Origin: Candidatus Methanoperedentaceae archaeon
Lineage (GTDB): Archaea > Halobacteriota > Methanosarcinia > Methanosarcinales > Methanoperedenaceae
Length of the DNA stretch: 11,637 bases
NCBI GenBank assembly: GCA_027371625.1
Contig: DAHXMQ010000058.1
Coordinates: 1-11,637, forward strand
Reading direction: 5' to 3'
In this document: positions 6,662 through 11,637 of the stretch, in pieces
Numbering within the stretch: the first letter of the stretch is position 1
Layout of the letters: each line of letters begins with the position of its first letter
The notes under the pieces: model-generated
What the model was told of the DNA's origin: nothing
Databases searched by the model: none
What the model saw: the letters and a program-made list of their open reading frames with translations, nothing else
Translations under genes and position numbers: made by a program

Positions 6662-7499
6662 AAAAATAGGGATTATAGGTGCAGGAACCATGGGAGGCGG
6701 CATAGCTCAGGTGGCTGCACAGAGCGGTTTTGAGGTGGTTCTTGAGGATGTAAAACTGGAATATGTAAGCAATGGATTTGCAAGAATAAAAGAAAGGCTT
6801 GAAAAGAGAGTGAGCGAAGGAAAGCTTGGGAACGAGGAGAAAGAGCGAATCCTCTCGAATATTAAACCAACCGCAAGTCTTGAAGACTTGAGAGATTCTG
6901 ACCTTATAATTGAGGCTGTTGTAGAAAAAGAGGACGTGAAAAAAGATATTTTCGAGGAACTGGATAGGATTTGTGCTGAAGAAGCGATTTTCGCCACCAA
7001 TACATCTTCCATATCCATAACCCGGCTTGCCAATGCTACAAAAAGACCGCAGCGCTTCGCGGGTATGCATTTCATGAACCCTGCATATATAATGAAGCTT
7101 GTAGAGGTGGTTTGCGGTCTTCGCACATCGCAGGAAACTATTGACGTAATAACATTTGTTGCAAAAAAAATGGGAAAGATACCAGTTGTGGTTAATGATT
7201 CTCCCGGCTTTGTCTCGAATCGCGTGCTCATGCCCATGATAAACGATGCGATCTTCTGCCTTGAGGAAGGAGTAGCTTCGAAAGAAAGCATAGACAGCAT
7301 TATGAAGCTTGGGGCGAACCATCCCATGGGTCCTCTTGAGCTTGCCGATTTTGTGGGTCTTGATGTCTGTCTTGATATACTTCTGGTTCTTCATAACGAG
7401 TTAGGAGAGAAATACAGGCCCTGTCCCTTGCTTAGAAAAATGGTGGCAGGAGGAAAGCTCGGAAGGAAAAGTGGAGAAGGATTTTATGAATACAGATGA
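6654..7499 (+). CDS. hbd: 3-hydroxybutyryl-CoA dehydrogenase (3-hydroxyacyl-CoA dehydrogenase family)
   Basis: A 281-residue single-function NAD(P)-dependent 3-hydroxyacyl-CoA dehydrogenase, the usual length of the Hbd/PaaH type. The Rossmann motif [10 protein letters not shown] starts at residue 9. Catalytic residues expected for the family are present: Ser118 in NTSS, His139 in GMHFMNP, Glu151 in KLVEVV and Asn189 in SPGFVSNR. The C-terminal domain ends with the conserved [11 protein letters not shown]. The enzyme interconverts acetoacetyl-CoA and 3-hydroxybutyryl-CoA, between the thiolase and hydratase steps encoded on either side. ATG at 6654 is chosen over an upstream TTG at 6642 because family members begin right at the Rossmann strand and GAGAGG precedes this ATG. 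It overlaps thiolase by 8 nt and the hydratase by 14 nt, so translation is probably coupled. Coenzyme preference (NAD or NADP) is uncertain. Confidence 0.94.
   Translation: MIRKIGIIGAGTMGGGIAQVAAQSGFEVVLEDVKLEYVSNGFARIKERLEKRVSEGKLGNEEKERILSNIKPTASLEDLRDSDLIIEAVVEKEDVKKDIFEELDRICAEEAIFATNTSSISITRLANATKRPQRFAGMHFMNPAYIMKLVEVVCGLRTSQETIDVITFVAKKMGKIPVVVNDSPGFVSNRVLMPMINDAIFCLEEGVASKESIDSIMKLGANHPMGPLELADFVGLDVCLDILLVLHNELGEKYRPCPLLRKMVAGGKLGRKSGEGFYEYR
7473..7480 (+). promoter_or_regulatory. Ribosome binding site inside hbd that sets the hydratase start
   Basis: GGAGAAGG, within the last codons of the dehydrogenase, sits 5 nt before ATG at 7486. A GTG at 7471 is in frame but would overlap this site, so the ATG is preferred. 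Confidence 0.6.
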
Positions 7500-8253
7500 C
7501 ATAAAATTAGAGAAGAAAGATGAAATCGGAATTATCATTTTGAATAAGCCTCCTTTGAACCTTCTTGATACAAAAATGCTGCATCGGCTGGATGGCTCAC
7601 TTGAGGAAATGGAAAATGATGGAAAGATTAGGGCTGTGATCATAACAGGAGAAAAAAATTTCTGCGCAGGTGCGGATGTAAAGGAATTAAAGGAGATGCA
7701 TCCTGATGAAGCTCTTATTTTTTCAAGGCTGGGACATAACGTGTGTAATCATATTGAAAATTTGGAGAAACCTGTGATTGCTGCAATCAAAGGCTACACC
7801 TTTGGCGGTGGATGGGAACTTGCTCTTGCGTGTGATCTGAGAATAGCTGCAGAAGGCACAAAGCTGGGGCTGCCTGAAACGAATCTCGGTATTATACCCG
7901 GTTTCGGGGGCACACAGAGGCTCACAAGGCTTGCCGGGATAGGAAGGGCAAAGGAAATGATTCTCACAGGCAGGAGCATGGATGCAAAGGAGGCTTTTTA
8001 CATCGGGCTTGTGAATGCTGTGGTGAAGGATGAAGAATTGATGGGAAAGGCTGAGGAGGTAGCTGATGCTTTGTCAAAGAAAAGCCCTATAACGCTCAAG
8101 ATAGCCAAGGCTCTGATAAATAGGAACCTTGAAATGAAAAAGGGGCTCGAGATGGAGATGGTTTCTTTTTCGGAATGCTTTGCTTCTGAGGATCATATGG
8201 AGGGCATAAATGCATTTCTTGAGAAGAGAAAGCCGAGGTTTAAGGGTGTTTGA
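7486..8253 (+). CDS. Enoyl-CoA hydratase (crotonase family)
   Basis: A 255-residue crotonase-fold protein of standard length. The oxyanion-hole segments are [10 protein letters not shown] (59-68) and [15 protein letters not shown] (103-117). The two general acid/base glutamates of true hydratases are both present: Glu111 in GGGWEL and Glu131 in LPETNLG, followed by [10 protein letters not shown]. This supports hydration of crotonyl-CoA-like 2-enoyl-CoA to 3-hydroxyacyl-CoA rather than another crotonase-fold reaction. With the two upstream enzymes it completes the acetyl-CoA to crotonyl-CoA segment, used in butyrate-type synthesis, in beta-oxidation or around polyhydroxyalkanoate metabolism. 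No acyl-CoA dehydrogenase, electron-transfer flavoprotein or PHA synthase is visible here, so direction is unresolved. The gene overlaps hbd by 14 nt, and its TGA overlaps the first codon of the following broken permease frame. Confidence 0.93.
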   Translation: MNTDDIKLEKKDEIGIIILNKPPLNLLDTKMLHRLDGSLEEMENDGKIRAVIITGEKNFCAGADVKELKEMHPDEALIFSRLGHNVCNHIENLEKPVIAAIKGYTFGGGWELALACDLRIAAEGTKLGLPETNLGIIPGFGGTQRLTRLAGIGRAKEMILTGRSMDAKEAFYIGLVNAVVKDEELMGKAEEVADALSKKSPITLKIAKALINRNLEMKKGLEMEMVSFSECFASEDHMEGINAFLEKRKPRFKGV

Positions 8254-8799
8254 TAAGCTTGTATGACTGGCTCTTCTTTGCCCTCATTGCTACCGCTTCT
8301 CTTGCTACCACCGCTATCCTCGATAAGTTTATCCTGAGCAGCTACACCAAGGACGCCACAGCTTACTTAATAACCCTCATCGTGGTGCAGCAATTATTCG
8401 CTTTTCTCGTTCTGATAACCAGAGGCTATGAATTCACCTATCCGGCATCCATTGCTGCAGCACTTGCTTGCGCATTTCAGATAGTGATGTGGGTATCCTA
8501 CCTCAAGGCTCTTCAGGTTGAGGAGCCTTTTTCGAAAAAGCCGCGCACTCGGTGCAGTACTGCTTGAAGAAGTCTTTGATTTCCTTGGAAGGATCGGCTT
8601 TCTCTTCGCCTATGCGCTCGGCTCTGTCGCGCTTGCGGCAAGCGTTAATGCGCTCCAGCCCCTCATGATCCTCATCTACGTTATATTCCTGAGCCTGTTC
8701 ATGCATGGGATACTGAAAGAGGAGATAACGAGGGAGACTCTTGCCTTTAAATTCGTGGCGGTTGTGCTTGTGGCGATAGGGATGTACCTGATAGCGTAG
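8250..8799 (+). pseudogene. Broken EamA/DMT-family permease (internal deletion plus frame change)
   Basis: Two hydrophobic reading frames together resemble the two ends of one EamA-type drug/metabolite transporter, normally about 280-300 residues and 10 helices. The first frame, from TTG at 8250, gives about three membrane segments (LFFALIATASLATTAILDKF; AYLITLIVVQQLFAFLVLIT; AALACAFQIVMWVSYLKALQ). It then loses the pattern after KALQVEE and stops near 8567. A second frame picks up with LEEVFDFLGRIGFLFAYALG, VNALQPLMILIYVIFLSLF and a last helix ending VAIGMYLIA. That second part matches the C-terminal half of such permeases (LQP...ILKEEIT pattern). The middle, perhaps 100-150 residues, is missing, and the two parts are out of frame at about 8527-8563. 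The start overlaps the hydratase stop as TTGA, so the ancestor belonged to the operon. Two genuine small membrane proteins remain possible but less likely. Confidence 0.72.
8527..8563 (+). repeat. Cluster of short perfect palindromes at the permease deletion junction
   Basis: CTTTTTCGAAAAAG (8527-8540) is a perfect 14-nt palindrome. It is followed by GCAC-TCG-GTGC (8545-8555) and the perfect 10-nt palindrome GCAGTACTGC (8554-8563). They cover the place where the permease frame is lost. Such sequences can form hairpins that promote polymerase slippage; that link is inference. Confidence 0.6.
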
Positions 8800-8801
8800 T
8801 A

Positions 8802-8816
8802 TTATTGCAGCAATAA
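8802..8816 (+). repeat. 15-nt inverted repeat downstream of the broken permease
   Basis: TTATTGC-A-GCAATAA is a perfect inverted repeat with a single central base, starting 3 nt after the permease stop and about 85 nt before mntA. The one-base loop makes it more like a protein-binding palindrome than an RNA terminator. It could be an operator for the toxin-antitoxin locus. No T-run follows. Confidence 0.45.
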
Positions 8817-8848
8817 GTCATAGCCGGGATAGCGAGAAAAGCTATAGG

Positions 8849-8856
8849 TTAAATAT
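8849..8856 (+). promoter_or_regulatory. Probable TATA box of mntA
   Basis: TTAAATAT shares its core with the aminotransferase box. Initiation about 25 nt downstream would give a leader near 20 nt that still contains the AAAGGA ribosome binding site at 8888-8893. A second TATA-like sequence, TAATATAC at 8865, is too close to allow that leader. Confidence 0.45.
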
Positions 8857-8899
8857 CAAGATTCTAATATACTTAGTAAATAATGACAAAGGAATCAAA

Positions 8900-9328
8900 A
8901 TGAAAGAGAAGTTTAGCGTGCAGAACACCAAACTTGCAGACTTTTTCAGCGAGCAGGAGCATGTTAAGCTTGCGTATCTCTTCGGCTCTGCTGCGAAAGG
9001 AAAAGCAGGAAAGTTGAGCGATGTGGATATAGCTGTGCGGTTCGATGACACTTTGAGCAAAAAAGAGAGATTTAAGCTGCAACTGAATTTAATTGGCGAT
9101 ATAGCAGCGCTTTTAAAAACAGATAAGGTTGACCTTGTTGATATAGGTGAGGCGCCGCTTTCTCTCAAGTTTGAAATTATAAAGGCGAACTGCCCTGTGT
9201 TTGTGAGAGATAAGACATTAAAGATAGATTTTGAGCAGGAGGTTATGTCAAGGTATCTTGACAGGAGGTATTATGAAAAAAGGGCAGCATCTGAGTATTT
9301 GAGGAAGGTTGCAGTAAAGGGGATTTAG
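8900..9328 (+). CDS. mntA: MntA-like minimal nucleotidyltransferase (type VII antitoxin)
   Basis: A 142-residue minimal nucleotidyltransferase. The signature GS(x10)DxD is exact: LFGS (Ser30), then SDVDIAV with Asp41 and Asp43. A third acidic residue follows in KVDLVDI (Asp78 or Asp81). In characterised type VII systems MntA transfers AMP groups to a tyrosine of the HEPN toxin HepT and so disarms it. The gene has AAAGGA 6 nt before its ATG, ends normally, and lies 4 nt before the remains of a HEPN gene, the standard order for this pair in many archaea. The coding sequence looks intact, but its partner is destroyed, so it is either an orphan, acts on another HEPN protein elsewhere in the genome, or is decaying. 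All nucleotidyltransferase motifs needed for activity appear to be present. Confidence 0.88.
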   Translation: MKEKFSVQNTKLADFFSEQEHVKLAYLFGSAAKGKAGKLSDVDIAVRFDDTLSKKERFKLQLNLIGDIAALLKTDKVDLVDIGEAPLSLKFEIIKANCPVFVRDKTLKIDFEQEVMSRYLDRRYYEKRAASEYLRKVAVKGI

Positions 9329-9332
9329 GATT

Positions 9333-9528
9333 ATGAATGCCAGTGAAAAGATTTCAAGAAGCTTCGAAATATGAAGAAGTACGTGGATTTTTTACGGGAA
9401 TACAGGTCAACAACAAGGGAAGAACTGGAAAAAAATGATCTGGTAAGAGCTGCTATTTGCAGAATAATCTGGAAGATTTTAACGAGTTTGCCAAGTTCGT
9501 AGCGAGATATCTGGAAAAGAAAGGATAA
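9333..9528 (+). pseudogene. HepT-like HEPN toxin remnant (frameshift and internal deletion)
   Basis: Three reading frames in succession give the ends of a HEPN-domain toxin. ATG at 9333, 4 nt after the mntA stop and preceded by GGGGAT, reads MNASEKISRSFEI and stops. One base added in the A-run near 9367-9370 would continue as SFEN-MKKYVDFLREYRSTTRE, in the frame starting at 9371. That frame runs through LEKNDLVRAAI and then meets foreign residues and a stop. From about 9457 a third frame gives LQNNLEDFNEFAKFVARYLE and ends KKG-stop at 9528, which looks like the C-terminal helix of HepT proteins. HepT is usually about 135-145 residues; roughly 70-80 are missing, including the segment that carries the RNase motif R(x4-6)H and the AMP-accepting tyrosine. 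The toxin cannot be functional as read. An assembly error is an alternative that long reads would settle. Confidence 0.78.
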
Positions 9529-9584
9529 ATAATAAATTAACTATTATGTGATTCCAGCGAGATGGATGTCGCATTTATTAATTC

Positions 9585-9589
9585 AAGGA
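9585..9589 (+). promoter_or_regulatory. Ribosome binding site that supports the serS start at 9598
   Basis: AAGGA lies 8 nt before ATG at 9598. An earlier in-frame ATG at 9562 has only a weak GCGAG upstream and would add 12 residues absent from the M. barkeri enzyme as I recall it. Confidence 0.6.
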
Positions 9590-9597
9590 CAAAAACC

Positions 9598-11118
9598 ATG
9601 GAACCCTACTTTCACCTCAAAGGCAGCTTCAAAACAAGCGCAGACGCCACACCGGCGCGCGCCGACATAGAAAAGTTCATCGAAGGAGCTAAAGCAACCA
9701 TCCTGCAGAAAGGCGTTCCGGCAGGGAGAGGCTCCAGAATCATAGGCTGGGACATAAAAGACAACAACATCTCCTTCGACATCGAGTCAGACAGGTACCT
9801 GCGCGCCCATGACGCATTCATCCGCCTGCGAAAACCGCTTGCTGCCGTGCTTGGCAAAGGGCACAAGATAGGGATAAGAGGTGCAGAGGTCGAGGAATTC
9901 ATCGTCAAACTGCCTTCAGAGCAGGCGCTTCGCCAGACAAAGATACCTCATGTTAAAAGCATAGAATTCTCGGACGGCATGCTTACGCTATCGCTTGATG
10001 TGGGAGAAGCGGAGCTTGAAAACAAGGTTCCCGACAGGATAATCTCTCTCATCGAGGACAAGATAGCAGCGCAGGGATTCGGAGGCAAAGCGGAGCACTG
10101 GAGCCTTCTCTGGGAAAGCCCGAAAAAAGAATTCCCCGTACTTAAATACGGGGTTAAAGACCCGACTGTGGAAGCCGAGAAGCAGGGCTGGATAAAGCGG
10201 GGCGCCAGCCGGGGACAGTGGATACACGGGGCGCAGATGACGCATATCTTCAGGACGTTTGAGCAGATCGTGCTGGAAGAGGTAATCAAACCACTCGGTT
10301 ATATCGAGATGATTTTCCCAAAGCTTGATACATGGGACGTATTGAAACACTCAGGACATGCTAAGGGTGTTTATCCTGAGATATATTATGTTTCTCCACC
10401 AAAGACAAGAGACCCTGCGTTCTGGGAAGAGGTAATAGACTATTACAAGGTCACGCTTGAAGTACCTTTAGATTTAATCGCGGAAAAAATAGACAAACCC
10501 ACAGGCATTCTTTGCTATGCCCAGTGCCCTTCGTTCTGGCCTTTCCTGCAGGGGAAAACCATTGCAGATGACTCGCTCCCGATCAAGGTTTTTGACCGCT
10601 CCGGGACATCGCACAGGTATGAGAGCGGAGGCTTGCACGGCATGGAACGTGTTGACGAATTTCATCGGATAGAGCTTGTTTTCATAGGCACGCAGGAGCA
10701 GGTTCTTACCCACTCGAAGGAGATGCAGGAGTGCTACAAGCATATCTTCAACGATATACTCGACCTTGAATGGAGGATGGCATGGGTGACACCGTGGTTC
10801 ATGGCGCAGGAAGGGCTTACAGGGCTGGCAGGGCAAAAAGAGGTTGGCACTATCGACTTCGAGGCGCCGCTTCCTTATAGAGGAAAGGACGGCGAGTGGC
10901 TTGAGTTCCAGAACCTGAGCGTGAACGGGGATAAGTATCCAAAGGGCTTCAATGTTAAGTCGCAGTCAGGAAAGGAAGTATGGAGCGGCTGCTCAGGCAT
11001 AGGGCTTGAGAGATGGGCGAGCGTGTTCCTTGCGCAGAAGGGACTTGAGCCTGCGGATTGGCCCGAGAAGTTCAGGGAAAAGATAGGGGAGATGCCGAAG
11101 GGGATAAGGTTTATGTGA
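9598..11118 (+). CDS. serS: Seryl-tRNA synthetase, methanogen type (type 2, zinc-dependent)
   Basis: A 506-residue class II aminoacyl-tRNA synthetase that charges tRNA-Ser with serine. It is the rare form found mainly in methanogens, with a tRNA-binding N-terminal domain (about 1-170) unlike the coiled-coil arm of ordinary SerRS. It tracks the M. barkeri protein as I recall it over most of its length: [10 protein letters not shown] near the start, [60 protein letters not shown] and GEMPKGIRF at the end. The three active-site zinc ligands are present as Cys310 (CYAQC), Glu359 (FHRIE) and Cys465 (WSGCSG). Their mutual spacing of 49 and 106 equals that of the M. barkeri ligands Cys306, Glu355 and Cys461. 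Motif 3 is GLERW (469-473). ATG at 9598 is chosen over 9562 because it aligns with the M. barkeri start and has AAGGA 8 nt upstream. It converges with the next gene with a 1-nt gap. Confidence 0.97.
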   Translation: MEPYFHLKGSFKTSADATPARADIEKFIEGAKATILQKGVPAGRGSRIIGWDIKDNNISFDIESDRYLRAHDAFIRLRKPLAAVLGKGHKIGIRGAEVEEFIVKLPSEQALRQTKIPHVKSIEFSDGMLTLSLDVGEAELENKVPDRIISLIEDKIAAQGFGGKAEHWSLLWESPKKEFPVLKYGVKDPTVEAEKQGWIKRGASRGQWIHGAQMTHIFRTFEQIVLEEVIKPLGYIEMIFPKLDTWDVLKHSGHAKGVYPEIYYVSPPKTRDPAFWEEVIDYYKVTLEVPLDLIAEKIDKPTGILCYAQCPSFWPFLQGKTIADDSLPIKVFDRSGTSHRYESGGLHGMERVDEFHRIELVFIGTQEQVLTHSKEMQECYKHIFNDILDLEWRMAWVTPWFMAQEGLTGLAGQKEVGTIDFEAPLPYRGKDGEWLEFQNLSVNGDKYPKGFNVKSQSGKEVWSGCSGIGLERWASVFLAQKGLEPADWPEKFREKIGEMPKGIRFM

Positions 11119-11119
11119 C

Positions 11120-11637
11120 TTATGATTCAAATGCCCTATAAAAAATGACTTTAAATTGCTCAGCTTCTGTTTCGTTGATAAAATCCACTTTAATCCCTGC
11201 ATTCTTGCATTCACCTATAATTCTCTGCACACCTGTACCGATTCCCCGATAAGGCATTCCCTCGATATCTCTGAGTAAAGAAACTAAAATCGGATTCCGT
11301 TCTATATGGATACCCATCTTCATCGATTCTATATTAACTGTATTAGGTAAAGTTCCAGGGCTTATAATTTCAACACGGTCGTCGAAAATGAAAATACGTA
11401 TATTGCTTGATAAAAAATAATTACGATGAACTATTGCATTAATAAGAGCTTCTTCCAATGCTATTATAGGAATTTCAAGAATGCCAGTGGTATCAAAGTG
11501 CTGACCTTTCTGTATTTTTCGCAAATTATTTATCAGAAATGCCCTGCCTGCGTTGAACATTTTAGGTACATTCCCACTGATATCACGACTATCCCTATAT
11601 TCATCTCCAGCGGGCGAATTGCCAAAAAATGAAACTG
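11120..11637 (-). CDS. RecG C-terminus-like / AlbA_2-family putative regulator (5' end outside window)
   Basis: The minus-strand frame is open from the right edge of the window to TAA at 11120 (172 codons), so the N-terminus is missing. An internal ATG at 11560 should not be taken as the start: the residues before it (GDEYRDSRDISGNVPKMFNA) continue the family pattern. Visible motifs are EEALINAIVHRNY, FDDRVEIISPGTLP and RGIGTGVQRII, the GHKL/HATPase_c_4-like C-terminal domain of proteins often labelled 'ATP-dependent DNA helicase RecG-like' or 'transcriptional regulator' that usually carry an N-terminal AlbA_2 (Schlafen-like) DNA-binding domain. No helicase motif is present in this part, so real RecG activity is unlikely. 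These genes are common in archaeal accessory regions and their biochemical role is largely unknown. It is AT-rich compared with serS. Confidence 0.82.
   Translation of the reverse strand, partial: VSFFGNSPAGDEYRDSRDISGNVPKMFNAGRAFLINNLRKIQKGQHFDTTGILEIPIIALEEALINAIVHRNYFLSSNIRIFIFDDRVEIISPGTLPNTVNIESMKMGIHIERNPILVSLLRDIEGMPYRGIGTGVQRIIGECKNAGIKVDFINETEAEQFKVIFYRAFES

Noticed and set aside
6707..7327. A second minus-strand open frame opposite hbd
   Set aside because: Serine-rich low-complexity translation with no domain pattern; explained as an antisense shadow of the dehydrogenase.
6522..7394. Long minus-strand open frame (about 290 codons) opposite thiolase and hbd
   Set aside because: It lies opposite two well-supported genes, is rich in Ser, His, Cys and Phe as antisense frames often are, and shows no recognisable motif or RBS.
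8829..8845. ATAGC...GCTAT hairpin as a terminator after the permease remnant
   Set aside because: Only a 5-bp AT-rich stem with a 7-nt loop and no T-run; too weak to call.
11100..11140. Bidirectional terminator between serS and the convergent gene
   Set aside because: The stops are 1 nt apart and I see no stem or T-run in the gap; terminators, if any, would lie inside the opposing coding sequences.
11120..11637. True RecG helicase
   Set aside because: The visible part has the HATPase_c_4-type C-terminal domain and no helicase motifs; database names of this kind are usually carry-over.

Overview
The window looks like a chromosomal piece of a methanogen-related euryarchaeon, most plausibly Methanosarcinales in the broad sense (for example an ANME-2d/Methanoperedens-like lineage). 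The strongest evidence is a complete methanogen-type (type 2, zinc-dependent) seryl-tRNA synthetase that follows the Methanosarcina barkeri enzyme closely as I recall it. Archaeal TATA-like elements lie about 27 nt upstream of genes with no Shine-Dalgarno sequence, which fits leaderless transcription. The short-chain acyl-CoA genes also fit such lineages. The assignment is inference; no 16S rRNA or other decisive taxonomic marker is present.

Layout from left to right. (1) On the minus strand, the 5' 191 codons of hisH (histidine biosynthesis) run off the left edge. (2) Also on the minus strand, a compact, visibly AT-rich three-gene restriction-modification operon covers 634-3862. It is transcribed in the order SPPY (predicted N4-cytosine) DNA methyltransferase, DpnII/MboI-like PD-(D/E)XK endonuclease, DPPF beta-class (predicted N6-adenine) methyltransferase. 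It has its own TATA box, a GTG start with a good RBS, and 2-nt or overlapping gene junctions. (3) Still on the minus strand, a class I aminotransferase is followed by a small winged-helix protein through a 4-nt ATGA overlap. (4) Diverging from the aminotransferase, a plus-strand operon encodes thiolase, 3-hydroxybutyryl-CoA dehydrogenase and enoyl-CoA hydratase. All three junctions overlap, including that to a broken EamA/DMT permease. These enzymes interconvert acetyl-CoA, acetoacetyl-CoA, 3-hydroxybutyryl-CoA and crotonyl-CoA. (5) A type VII toxin-antitoxin remnant follows: intact mntA (nucleotidyltransferase antitoxin) and a wrecked hepT (HEPN toxin) that has lost its catalytic middle. (6) serS is complete. 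(7) Converging on serS with a 1-nt gap is the 3' part of a RecG-C-terminus-like (AlbA_2/HATPase_c_4 type) regulator that runs off the right edge.

The points most worth a second look are the restriction-modification operon, whose m4C plus m6A methyltransferase pair does not fit the palindromic GATC specificity its endonuclease fold would suggest, and two independent in-gene deletions in adjacent genes (EamA permease and hepT). One of these deletions lies at a cluster of small perfect palindromes. I see no CRISPR array, tRNA, rRNA or insertion sequence. The longest gene-free stretch is 5312-5497 (186 nt), so no gap exceeds 300 nt.
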